Shown one piece after another: positions 16,197 through 25,500 of a DNA stretch of 64,000 bases. This stretch comes from Microbacterium sp. Leaf151 (GTDB lineage: Bacteria > Actinomycetota > Actinomycetes > Actinomycetales > Microbacteriaceae): positions 496,001 to 560,000 of the forward strand of contig NZ_LMOR01000004.1 in assembly GCF_001424225.1 (NCBI RefSeq), read 5' to 3'. Both the position numbers and the translations under genes were made by a program. The stretch's first letter is position 1, and the number at the start of each line of letters is the position of its first letter. The notes below the pieces were generated by a model, which saw only the letters and a list, made by a program, of their open reading frames with translations, was not told where the DNA came from and ran no database searches.

Positions 16197-17882
16197 ATGA
16201 CGGAACTCCGTGGAGTCGGAATCGGACTGGGCGTCGCCCAGGGACCTATCGCGCGCATGGCGGAGCCCCTGCCCGCGCCGAAGGACGCCAAGAGCGACCT
16301 CCCGGTCGAGGCCGAGACGGCGCGCGTGCGCGAGGCCGTCGCCGCCGTCGCCCGTGAGCTCGAGGCCCGCGGGGCCCAGGCCGGCGGTGCCGCGCGCGAC
16401 GTGCTCGAAGCGCAGGCGATGATCGCCGAGGACCCGACCCTCGAAGCCGAGGTCGACAGCCGCCTCGCGAGTGGCAAGACCGGCGAGTTCGCCGTGCACG
16501 ACGCCTTCGCCTCCTTCCGCGAGCAGTTGGTCGCCCTGGGCGGTTACCTCGGCGAGCGCGCCGCCGACCTCGACGATGTCGCCCAGCGTGTGATCGCACG
16601 CCTCCGCGGCGTCGCCGCCCCCGGCATCCCCGATCCCGGCCACCCGTTCGTGCTGGTCGCGAAAGACCTCGCCCCCGCCGACACCGCGCTGCTCGACCTC
16701 GACAAGGTGCTGGCCCTGGTCACCACCGAGGGCGGACCCACCTCGCACACCGCGATCCTCGCCCGCGAGAAGTCGATCGTCGCCGTCGTGGGCGCGAGCG
16801 GCGCCAAAGACCTCGTCGACGGGCAGTCCGTCATCGTGGACGCCGCCGCGGGCGTGGTCACCGTCGACCCGACCGACGACGAGAAGGCGCGCGCGCTCAC
16901 CCGTGCCGCCTCGCGGGCCGCCGCGGCATCCGCCCCGATCACCGACGGCGCCCTCGCCGACGGCACGAAGGTCCCGCTGCTGGCGAACCTCGGTAAGCCG
17001 GGTGGCGCGTCGGAGGCCGTCGAGCTGGGCGCCGAGGGCGTGGGCCTCTTCCGCACCGAGTTCCTGTTCCTGAGCTCGAGCTCCGCCCCCACGGTCGAGG
17101 AGCAGCGCGCGGCGTACACCGAGCTGCTCGCCGCCTTCCCCGGCAAGAAGGTCGTCGTGCGCGTGCTCGACGCCGGCGCCGACAAGCCCCTCCCCTTCCT
17201 CAACGACGCGCACGAAGAGAACCCCGCGTTGGGCCTTCGCGGCCTCCGCGCCCTGCGTGCGAGCGAGGACATCCTGCGCGAGCAGCTGACGGCTCTCGCC
17301 GAAGCGGATGCCGCGACGCGGGCGTCCGAGGCCGGCCCCGCCGACCTGTGGGTCATGGCGCCCATGGTGTCGACGGTCGAGGAGACCCGCTACTTCACGG
17401 ATCTGGCGAAGGACTACGGCCTGAAGACCACCGGCGTGATGGTCGAGGTGCCGTCCTCGGCGCTGCTGGCCGACCGCATCCTGCAGATCGCGGACTTCGC
17501 CTCGATCGGCACCAACGACCTGACGCAGTACACCCTCGCCGCCGACCGTCTGCTCGGTTCGGTCGCGTCGTTCCAGGACCCGTGGCATCCGGCCGTCCTC
17601 CGCCTCATCCGCGAGGTCGGGGCGGCGGGCCGCGCGAACGACAAGCCCGTCGGCATCTGCGGCGAGGCCGCGGCCGACCCGCTGCTCGCCGTCGTGCTCG
17701 TCGGCCTCGGCGCCACCACCCTGTCGATGGCCCCCACGGCCCTCGCCGACGTGCGCGCGAGCCTGCTCACCCACACTCTCGACGATGCCCGCCGCATCGC
17801 CGAGGCAGCCCTGGCCGCCGATGACGCGGCCTCAGCCCGTGAGGCGGCCCAGGCCGCCTCCTCGACCCCCGTCGCGGTGTAA
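16197..17882 (+). CDS. ptsI: PTS enzyme I (phosphoenolpyruvate-protein phosphotransferase)
   Basis: A 561-residue enzyme I that transfers phosphate from PEP to HPr. The phosphohistidine motif GGPTSHTAILAR is at residues about 180-192, GVGLFRTEFLFL starts the PEP-binding barrel, ASIGTNDLTQYTLAADR binds metal/PEP, and GICGEAAADP contains the catalytic Cys. Length is normal. AGGAA provides the ribosome binding site. It lies 15 nt after ptsH. This operon probably supplies the general PTS phosphorelay for the cell; whether another copy exists cannot be seen here. Confidence 0.95.
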   Translation: MTELRGVGIGLGVAQGPIARMAEPLPAPKDAKSDLPVEAETARVREAVAAVARELEARGAQAGGAARDVLEAQAMIAEDPTLEAEVDSRLASGKTGEFAVHDAFASFREQLVALGGYLGERAADLDDVAQRVIARLRGVAAPGIPDPGHPFVLVAKDLAPADTALLDLDKVLALVTTEGGPTSHTAILAREKSIVAVVGASGAKDLVDGQSVIVDAAAGVVTVDPTDDEKARALTRAASRAAAASAPITDGALADGTKVPLLANLGKPGGASEAVELGAEGVGLFRTEFLFLSSSSAPTVEEQRAAYTELLAAFPGKKVVVRVLDAGADKPLPFLNDAHEENPALGLRGLRALRASEDILREQLTALAEADAATRASEAGPADLWVMAPMVSTVEETRYFTDLAKDYGLKTTGVMVEVPSSALLADRILQIADFASIGTNDLTQYTLAADRLLGSVASFQDPWHPAVLRLIREVGAAGRANDKPVGICGEAAADPLLAVVLVGLGATTLSMAPTALADVRASLLTHTLDDARRIAEAALAADDAASAREAAQAASSTPVAV

Positions 17883-17935
17883 GCCGCCCACCCCAACCGC
17901 GGCCCTGCCGCACCGCTAGTCAAGGAGACACAGCA

Positions 17936-19606
17936 ATGACGACGACGTCAGCCACCAAGAAGCCGGGAGGAGCACGGATCGCCGTACAGCGATTCGGGAC
18001 GTTCCTCTCCGGCATGATCATGCCGAACATCGCGGCATTCATCGCATGGGGTTTCATCACCATGCTCTTCATCCCCGCCGGCTTCTTCGGCGCCGACAGC
18101 CCCTTCGGAGCGGCATGGCACTGGGCGCCGGTCGCCGAGATCCTCGGCGGCGGCGGTGACGCCGCGGTCATCAACTGGCCCGGCGCCATGACCGCGCTCA
18201 CCGCGACCGAAGACGGCACCACCTACCAGGGCTACGTGGGCCTGGTCAGCGTGATGATCACGTACCTGCTGCCGCTGCTCATCGCCAATACCGGTGGACG
18301 CATCGTCTACGGTGCGCGCGGTGGCGTGGTCGCGACGATCGCCGTGATGGGTGTCATCGTCGGCACCAACATCCCGATGTTCCTTGGCGCGATGATCATG
18401 GGCCCTCTCGCGGCGTGGATCACCAAGCAGATGGACAAGCTGTGGGACGGCAAGATCCGCCCCGGCTTCGAGATGCTCGTGAACAACTTCTCGGCCGGCA
18501 TCCTCGGCATGGTCCTCGCGATCGTCGGCTTCTTCGCCTTCGGTCCGGTGTTCCTCGGCATCAGCACCGTCCTCGGCAGCATCGTGGCGTTCCTGGTGCA
18601 GTTCAACCTGCTGCCGGTGCTGTCGATCATCGTCGAGCCGGCCAAGGTGCTGTTCCTCAACAACGCGATCAACCACGGCGTGTTCACCCCCCTGGGTGTC
18701 GAGCAGGTCGCCGATACCGGCAAGTCGATCCTGTTCCTCATCGAGGCCAACCCCGGCCCCGGCCTGGGTCTCCTCCTGGCCTTCACCTTCTTCGGTGTGG
18801 GCGCGGCGAAGGCCTCGGCCCCCGGCGCCATCGTCATCCAGTTCCTCGGTGGCATCCACGAGATCTACTTCCCGTACGCCCTCGCCAAGCCCATGACGAT
18901 CCTCGCCCTGATCGCCGGTGGCGCCTCGGGTGTGGCCACGAACATGATCTTCCAGGGCGGTCTGCTGTTCCCGGCCGCTCCCGGCAGCATCATCGCGGTG
19001 ACAGCTGCCGCCGCCGGCGGCGGCGTTGCGAACGTGCTCGTCGTCCTGCTGTCGGTGGTCGTCGCCGCCGTCGTCACCTTCCTCGTGGCGGGCGTCATCC
19101 TGCGCGCCTCGCGCAAGCGCGACCAGGAGGCCGAGGGCGACAGCTTCGCCGCGGCCATCGACCAGACCGCGGCCAACAAGGGCAAGGAGTCGTCGACCCT
19201 CGGCGCCCTCCGCACGCGAGCTGGCGGTACGACCGGCGCCGGCACGACCGAGGCGGCCGACCGCGATGTCGACGGTGCCCTCGGCGGGCTCGGCGGCGCT
19301 GTGGCCACGAAGCAGCTGAACAACATCGTGTTCGCCTGCGACGCCGGTATGGGCTCGTCGGCGATGGGCGCGAGCGTCCTGCGCAACAAGATCAAGAAGG
19401 CGGGCATCGACGGCATCACGGTCACCAACCAGGCGATCGCGAACCTCGACGGCTCGGCCGACCTGGTCATCACGCAGAACCAGCTCACCGACCGCGCGAA
19501 GGCGCAGTCGCCCGACTCGGTGCACGTGTCGGTCGACAACTTCATGAACTCGCCGAAGTACGACGAGGTCGTGGAGATGGTCCGCGCGCAGCACGACGCG
19601 AAGTAA
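17936..19606 (+). CDS. mtlA: PTS mannitol transporter subunit IICB
   Basis: A 556-residue membrane permease with fused EIIB. The N-terminal IIC domain (residues about 15-380) has many hydrophobic helices, opening with RFGTFLSGMIMPNIAAFIAWG and including the substrate-loop segment GGIHEIYFPYALAKP. A linker rich in Ala, Gly and Thr (about 395-455) leads to the EIIB domain with Cys in VFACDAGMGSSAMGASVLRN. It takes up and phosphorylates mannitol to mannitol 1-phosphate. A fused IIA is absent and is encoded separately downstream. AAGGAGACACAGCA precedes the ATG. Confidence 0.93.
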   Translation: MTTTSATKKPGGARIAVQRFGTFLSGMIMPNIAAFIAWGFITMLFIPAGFFGADSPFGAAWHWAPVAEILGGGGDAAVINWPGAMTALTATEDGTTYQGYVGLVSVMITYLLPLLIANTGGRIVYGARGGVVATIAVMGVIVGTNIPMFLGAMIMGPLAAWITKQMDKLWDGKIRPGFEMLVNNFSAGILGMVLAIVGFFAFGPVFLGISTVLGSIVAFLVQFNLLPVLSIIVEPAKVLFLNNAINHGVFTPLGVEQVADTGKSILFLIEANPGPGLGLLLAFTFFGVGAAKASAPGAIVIQFLGGIHEIYFPYALAKPMTILALIAGGASGVATNMIFQGGLLFPAAPGSIIAVTAAAAGGGVANVLVVLLSVVVAAVVTFLVAGVILRASRKRDQEAEGDSFAAAIDQTAANKGKESSTLGALRTRAGGTTGAGTTEAADRDVDGALGGLGGAVATKQLNNIVFACDAGMGSSAMGASVLRNKIKKAGIDGITVTNQAIANLDGSADLVITQNQLTDRAKAQSPDSVHVSVDNFMNSPKYDEVVEMVRAQHDAK

Positions 19607-19616
19607 CACCTACCAC

Positions 19617-19647
19617 GGAGGGGCCGGCGCGCAAGCCCGGCCCCTCC
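19617..19647 (+). terminator. GC hairpin between mtlA and mtlF
   Basis: GGAGGGGCCGG and CCGGCCCCTCC form an 11-bp perfect stem with a 9-nt loop, without a T tract. Within an operon it may attenuate readthrough or protect the upstream mRNA end. Confidence 0.6.
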
Positions 19648-19707
19648 GCCTTCCCGTCCGGCCCGTCATTTGCAAGGCTGGACAGCACGACGAGAAAGGC
19701 GAGAACC

Positions 19708-20145
19708 ATGTCAGACGTCCTCCGCATCGAATCCGTCCGCATCCACCCCGGGAGCGCCAGCCGCGAGGAGGCGATGAAAGAGGCCGCCGACCTGCTGCAG
19801 GCCGCGGGCTCGGTCACCGCCGAGTACTTCTCCGCCATGCAGCAGCGTGAAGAGACCGTGTCGACGTACATGGGCAACGAGCTCGCGATCCCCCACGGCA
19901 CCAACGAGACCAAGCAGGCCATCCTCACCTCGGGTCTGTCGGTCGTCCGCTACGACGGCGGCGTCGACTGGGGCGGCGAGCCGGTGACCTTCGTCGTCGG
20001 CATCGCCGGCAAGGGCGACGAGCACCTCGAGATCCTGTCGCAGATCGCCATCCTCTTCTCCGAGGAGGACGATGTCGCGCGCCTCAAGGCCGCCTCCTCC
20101 CCCGATGAGCTCTACGAGGCCCTCTCCGGGTCCGTCAACGCATGA
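19708..20145 (+). CDS. mtlF: PTS mannitol-type subunit IIA
   Basis: A 145-residue soluble EIIA of the mannitol/fructose family. The phosphohistidine is in ELAIPHGTNETKQAI (about residue 64) and GIAGKGDEHLEILSQIAILF is the family's second conserved segment. It passes phosphate from HPr to the EIIB part of MtlA. ATG at 19708 follows GAAAGGCGAG. Its stop overlaps the mtlD start by 4 nt. Confidence 0.93.
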   Translation: MSDVLRIESVRIHPGSASREEAMKEAADLLQAAGSVTAEYFSAMQQREETVSTYMGNELAIPHGTNETKQAILTSGLSVVRYDGGVDWGGEPVTFVVGIAGKGDEHLEILSQIAILFSEEDDVARLKAASSPDELYEALSGSVNA

Positions 20146-21293
20146 AGGCCGTCCACTTCGGCGCCGGCAACATCGGGCGCGGTTTCGTCGGCCTGCTGCT
20201 GCACGAGGGCGGGTACGATCTCGTCTTCTCCGACGTCTCGGCGGCCCTCGTCCAGGCCATCAACGACGTGTCGTCCTACACCGTGCACGAGGTGGGGGAC
20301 GGCGGCGTCGACAAGCAGGTGACGGGCTTCCGCGCGATCGACAGCTCGGTGGATGCCGAGGCACTCGTCGACGAGATCGCCACGGCCGACGTGGTGACCA
20401 CCGCGGTCGGCCCGACGATCCTGAAGTTCGTCGCCCCGCACATCGTCGCGGGTCTGGCACTTCGCGACCCCTCGCTCGCGCCGCTGCAGATCATGGCGTG
20501 CGAGAACGCGATCGGCGCCACCGACCAGCTGCGCGAGCACGTGGTCGCGCTGGCGGGCGAGTCGTGGGACGCCCTGGCATCCCGCGCCGTATTCGCCAAC
20601 ACCGCGGTGGACCGCATCGTGCCGGCGCAGGCGCAGGGCGGCGTCGACGTCACCGTCGAGCCGTTCTACGAGTGGGCCATCGAGCGCGCCCCGTTCGGCG
20701 ACACCCCGCCGCACATCCCCGGTGCGCACTTCGTCGACGACCTCGAGCCCTACATCGAGCGCAAGCTCTTCACCGTCAACACCGGGCACGCCACCACGGC
20801 GTACTTCGGCGCGCAGGCGGGTATCGACCGCATCTCCGACGCCCTCGCCGACCCCGCGATCGCGGCCAAGGTCGAGGCGGCGCTCGAGGAGACCAGCGCC
20901 CTGCTGGTCGAGAAGCACGAGTTGGATGCGGGCGTGCAGGGCGAGTACCGCGCGACGATCCTGCGGCGCTTCCGCAACGCCGCCCTTCCCGACACGGTGT
21001 GGCGCGTGGGCCGTCAGCCCCTGCGCAAGCTCTCGCGCCACGAGCGGTTCGTCGGTCCCGCGGCCGAGGCCGTCGAACGGGGTCTTCCCGTCGATGCCCT
21101 CGTGGCGGCGATGGCCGCGGCTCTCGAGTTCTCGGATGCCGAGGACGCCCAGGCCGTCGAGCTGCAGCGCCTCCTGCGCGAGCTCGACGCCGAGGCGTTC
21201 ACGGCCGAGGTGACCGGTCTCGACGCGGCGCACCCGTTGTCGGCCCGGATCGTCGCGGTCGTCGCGGCCCGCCAGGAAGCTCTGGCCGACTGA
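20142..21293 (+). CDS. mtlD: mannitol-1-phosphate 5-dehydrogenase
   Basis: A 383-residue long-chain polyol dehydrogenase that oxidises mannitol 1-phosphate to fructose 6-phosphate with NAD. The N-terminal nucleotide site is HFGAGNIGRGFVGLLL. The catalytic region contains KLFTVNTGHATTAYFGAQAG. Length matches the family. ATG overlaps the mtlF stop. It completes the mannitol catabolic set, and a strong hairpin terminator follows. Confidence 0.95.
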   Translation: MKAVHFGAGNIGRGFVGLLLHEGGYDLVFSDVSAALVQAINDVSSYTVHEVGDGGVDKQVTGFRAIDSSVDAEALVDEIATADVVTTAVGPTILKFVAPHIVAGLALRDPSLAPLQIMACENAIGATDQLREHVVALAGESWDALASRAVFANTAVDRIVPAQAQGGVDVTVEPFYEWAIERAPFGDTPPHIPGAHFVDDLEPYIERKLFTVNTGHATTAYFGAQAGIDRISDALADPAIAAKVEAALEETSALLVEKHELDAGVQGEYRATILRRFRNAALPDTVWRVGRQPLRKLSRHERFVGPAAEAVERGLPVDALVAAMAAALEFSDAEDAQAVELQRLLRELDAEAFTAEVTGLDAAHPLSARIVAVVAARQEALAD

Positions 21294-21315
21294 GCCGTAC
21301 CCGGCAGGGACACCG

Positions 21316-21352
21316 CCGCCCGATGCGTCGCCGAGTGCGCCGCATCGGGCGG
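21316..21352 (+). terminator. terminator of the mannitol operon
   Basis: CCGCCCGATGCG and CGCATCGGGCGG form a 12-bp perfect stem with a 13-nt loop, directly after mtlD. Confidence 0.75.
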
Positions 21353-21434
21353 CTGTCGTTCGGCCCGTCCCCACCGTCGTCGGGTGGGATCGGAGCCCCG
21401 GCCGCAAGCCCGTCGCCGCGGCGGTCCCGGGGTT

Positions 21435-21440
21435 TACGCT
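21435..21440 (+). promoter_or_regulatory. -10 element of a leaderless promoter
   Basis: TACGCT ends 6 nt before the GTG at 21447. No Shine-Dalgarno sequence is present between them. Confidence 0.5.
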
Positions 21441-21446
21441 CGGGAC

Positions 21447-22214
21447 GTGACCGACCGTGAGCTCCCGTCCGCGACCCGCCCCCGTCGTCGTCGGTGGGTG
21501 CCGTGGGTCCTCGGCGGTATCGGGGCTCTCGTGGTACTCCTGGTCGGCGGCATCCTGATCTACACCCAAGTGGGCGTCATGGGCGCCGAGCCCGGCCCCC
21601 TCGCCCAGGCGGAACAAGACCCGGGGCTGACGATCAGCGACGACGGCGCCGGCATCGTCCTCTCCCCCACCACCGGGGCGACCGGCCAGGGTCTGGTGTT
21701 CATCCCGGGCGCGAAGGTCGAGGCCGAGGGCTACATCGCGACCCTCGCCGACACCGTCGTCGACGACGGCATCACGGTCGTCATCACCCGCCCGTGGCTG
21801 AACCTCGCGTTCTTCGATCCGCGGCCGCTGTCGACGTTCACCGACCTCGCCCCCGACGTCACCACGTGGGCGGTCGGCGGCCACTCCCTCGGCGGAGTCC
21901 GCGCGTGCCAGTTGGCCTCCGACGCCGACGCACTCGTGCTCTTCGCCTCGTATTGCGCGAACGACCTGTCGGCATCCGAGCTGCCGGTCCTGAGCCTCTC
22001 CGGCTCCGAGGACGGCCTCAGCACCCCGCAGAAGATCGCGGATGCCAAGGCACAGCTGCCGGCGTCGGCCACGTTCGTCGAGATCCCCGGCGCCTCGCAC
22101 GCCTCCTTCGGCGCGTACGGCCCGCAGCCCGGCGACGGCACGCCGACTGCCGAGCCTGCAGAGGTGGACCGCGTCATCGCGGAAGAGCTGAGCGGGTTCC
22201 TGCCGCGCCCCTGA
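21447..22214 (+). CDS. membrane-anchored alpha/beta hydrolase
   Basis: A 255-residue protein with an Arg-rich start, one membrane helix (WVLGGIGALVVLLVGGILIY, residues about 18-37) and an extracytoplasmic alpha/beta-hydrolase domain. The nucleophile elbow is GGHSLGG; an acid in SLSGSEDGLS and a His in PGASHASFGAYGPQPGDG complete the probable triad. It resembles the Abhydrolase_5 / dienelactone-hydrolase-like group. Substrate is unknown. GTG at 21447 has a TACGCT element 6 nt upstream and no ribosome binding site. It stands alone between the mannitol operon and the pilus locus. Confidence 0.8.
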   Translation: MTDRELPSATRPRRRRWVPWVLGGIGALVVLLVGGILIYTQVGVMGAEPGPLAQAEQDPGLTISDDGAGIVLSPTTGATGQGLVFIPGAKVEAEGYIATLADTVVDDGITVVITRPWLNLAFFDPRPLSTFTDLAPDVTTWAVGGHSLGGVRACQLASDADALVLFASYCANDLSASELPVLSLSGSEDGLSTPQKIADAKAQLPASATFVEIPGASHASFGAYGPQPGDGTPTAEPAEVDRVIAEELSGFLPRP

Positions 22215-22273
22215 CGCGCGCGGGTGGTCGCCCTGCGCCCGGGCCGGTGTGTGCCGCGTCGGCGGACCGGCGC

Positions 22274-22304
22274 TTTACGCCCGACCGGCCTAGGGCCGCG
22301 TAAA
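22274..22304 (+). promoter_or_regulatory. inverted repeat in the gap before the pilus locus
   Basis: TTTACGC (22274-22280) and GCGTAAA (22298-22304) form a 7-bp inverted repeat. It could be a weak terminator for the hydrolase gene or an operator. The rest of the 385-bp gap holds the AGTAGT cluster and no gene. Confidence 0.3.
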
Positions 22305-22442
22305 CGAACGGGCACCCTGCGCCCCACCCGGCGTGCGGCCGCGTCGACGAACCGGCGCGGTCGCCCGTGGCACTGGCCGCCCGTCGGACGCGGCAAGCCT
22401 CGATGCGAAAAGCCTCGGCCGTACCCGACCAGGACGCGATCC

Positions 22443-22476
22443 CAGTAGTGCGCAATCAGTAGTCAGCTGAGTAGTC
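22443..22476 (+). promoter_or_regulatory. AGTAGT box cluster upstream of the pilus locus
   Basis: Three boxes, CAGTAGTG (22443), AATCAGTAGTC (22454-22464) and GAGTAGTCG (22469), are spaced 14 and 12 nt apart. The last AGTAGT ends 124 nt before the ATG at 22600, close to the 119 nt seen at the exosortase locus, where the same 11-mer occurs. Downstream sequence to the start is AT-richer than the genome. Confidence 0.5.
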
Positions 22477-22599
22477 GTCGAATTGCCCCGATACCCGGCG
22501 GATTCATACGATTCAAATAGCCGGTCACCACCCTTTTCAATCGCACGGAATCGCACCGGGATCACGTCGACACGGCGCTCATCGTCGTGCGAAAGGCTC

Positions 22600-25500
22600 A
22601 TGTTCTCGTCGCGCCGTCCCCCCGCGCGTCCCGCTCGGACGCGGGCCGCCTCCACCGCCATCGTCGCGGTCGTGGTGGCGATGCTTCTCGGGTCGAGTGT
22701 GACCGCGGCGAGCGCGAACCCGTCTCCCCCGGCCTCGCCGATGCCGACCGCATCCGCGCCGGCGGTGACGCCGACGCCTGCGGAGCAGGTGACCCCGACT
22801 CCCTCGGAGCAGGCGACCCCGTCGCCCGCCCCCAGCGAGCCGCCCGCTGACACCGTTCCCGAGCCGGTCGCCTCGACCCCTCCGACCGATGCCGACCCGG
22901 CCGACGACGCCGACGCTCCGGGCGCTCCGACCGACGAGCCGACGGCGGCGCCCGAGGTCGTCGACTCCCCGCCGGACGAGACGGTCGACGACCCCACCAC
23001 GTCCGCCCGGATGCGCGCTCCCCCCGAGGCGCGCATCGGCATCCTGGCCGCAGGCGTTCCGGAGGCACCGGCCGAGGTCTGGACCGAGACCTTCGAGCAG
23101 GGCCTGAGCGCCACCGCGCCGACGGCCCTGACGGCCTACGCGAGCGGGCGGTACACGGCGTCGCCCGGGTGGTCCACACCCTCGAACTGCACCGGTGTGC
23201 TGGTGAACTTCTCAGCGACCTACCCGAACACGCAGTTCTGCCCGAGTCAGTCCCTGTTGAACATCCCCGTGTCGACGGCCTCCGCGCGAGAAGTCCGTCG
23301 CCTCGCCGATGTGCTCGGCCAGGTGGCCGCCGGTACCACCGGCTCGACCACGTCGACCGCACCGGCAAACGGTTCCACCTCCACCACGCGCACGAACCAC
23401 GCGCTCGTCGACCTTCCCTATGCGGCGCTCACGGGCACAACCGTGGCGCAGAGCTCGAGCCCGATCGCCGTCAGCGCCGCCGGATCGCGCTATTACACGC
23501 TGCGCTTCGACGCCGCGGCCGCGCCCTGCAGCGCCAACGCACCTGCGCTCTCGCTCTCCCTGTTCTCGGGCGCCACGACGCTGCTGGCTCCATTCCCGAC
23601 CGCCGTGAATCCCTGCGCGATCACGGGCAACGTCTTCTACACGTCCCCCGCACAAACGGCATCCGGCGGTCTCCTCGACCCCGCAATCGGTTCCTCCGCC
23701 CGCGCCGCGACCTTCACGGGCCCCTCGGCGGCACTCCTGACCCCCACGCAGATCGCCGCGGCCCAGGTGCGTGTGACCAACAGCACCACCGGCGTCGGCA
23801 GCGGGTTCGGCGTCGACAACCTGCGCGTGCTCGATGTGACCCCGAGCCTCGACTGGGCGTTCAGCCCGGCGAGCGTCCCCGTCGGGACGGCCTCGGCCCT
23901 CACCTACACGATCACCAACACCTCCGACCTCCTCGCCAAGAGCGACTGGACGTTCACCAACACCCTCCCCGCCGGTCTCACGGTCGCCCCGACGCCCGCC
24001 GTCGGCGGCACCTGCGCCCAGGTGACGGGGACGACGTTCGCCGTCACCGCCCTCGCCGGCTCCTCCAGCATCGCGGCGGTCGGGGGCGACCTGGCCGCCG
24101 CGGCCGCGTCGTGCACGATCACGGTGAACGTCGTGGCATCCGCCGAGGCCACCTTCACCAATGCCCCCTCCAACGTCGTCACCCCGCTGATCGCCCCCGA
24201 CACCGCGACCCTGACCGTCACGCCCGCCTCGCGCCTCACCGTCCGCAAGAACCTGCCGGCGCGCCTCGCCTCCACCGACCAGTTCACCCTCTCGGTGCGC
24301 AGCGGCAGCACGGTCATCGCGTCGGCGACCACCACCGGCACCGCGACCGGGCTGCAGGCGGCGCAGGTGTCGCGGCAGATCGTCGAAGCCGGCGCCACGT
24401 ACACGATCTCCGAGACACCCACCTCGGGTGTCGCGCTCGGGTACGCGAGCACCTACGAGTGCACGCGCGAGGGAACGGTCATCGCCGCGGGCAGCTCGCG
24501 CTCGGGTCCGCTCACCATGCCCCAGGACGACGGCGCCGAGGTCGTCTGCACCTTCACCAACACTCTGCAGCAACCGCGCCTGTTCTGCGACAGCGGGCTC
24601 TTCTACGGCCTGACCGCCAACGGCGCCCTCATCCAGGCCGACGGCGCGGTGGGCGGCCAGGCCACCGTCGGCTCGTGGAGCAACGTCACCGGAGCGAACT
24701 CGCTGGGCGTCGCCGCCGGCGGCACCGGGGCCTACGCCCTCAACAGATCGACGGATGCCGCGAACGTGCTCTCGATCCTGAAGTGGACGCCGACCGGCGG
24801 CTTCGAGACCCTCGCGAACTCGGCGTACACGACGACCGATCGCGCCGGCACGGTGATTCCCGGCAGCATCGTCGCCGGAGCCATCGATCTGGCCACCGGT
24901 CGCTACCTCTTCGGCAAGTACAACAACGGCTCTTTCTACGCGTGGAGCTTCACCGAATCGGCCCCCGCGGCATCCCGTTTCACCTACCTCGGCTCGTTCA
25001 GCGCGGGCTCCGCCCCCAACGGCAACGGCGACATGGCCTTCGACAACCGCGGCAACCTCTACGTGCTCGGGGCCGCCACGGTCAACAACGCCAGCAGCGC
25101 CGCGATCTTCACCGTGACCGCCGAGACCCTGGCCGGTGCCTCCGGCGGCACCCTCGCCGTCAGCACCTCGGCGACGCGGACCCTGAACGGCCTGGATGCC
25201 ACGCCGGCCTTCGGCAGCGTGAACGGCATCGCCTTCTCGCCCCGCGGCACCGTCTACCTCTCGAGCTCCACCAGCACCTACGAGTTCGACCCGACCACCT
25301 GGACCCGGGTCGCGAGCACCCCCCGCATCGACTTCGCCTCCACCGACCTCGCCAGCTGCAACAGCCCCGGCACCATCACCGTGCAGAAGAACGTGGTCGG
25401 GCGGGCAGCCGGCGCCGACCAGTTCCAACTCACCCTCGCCGACGCGAACGGTGCCCTGGGCACGGCCACGACCGCCGGCACCGCGACCGGTCGGCAGGCC

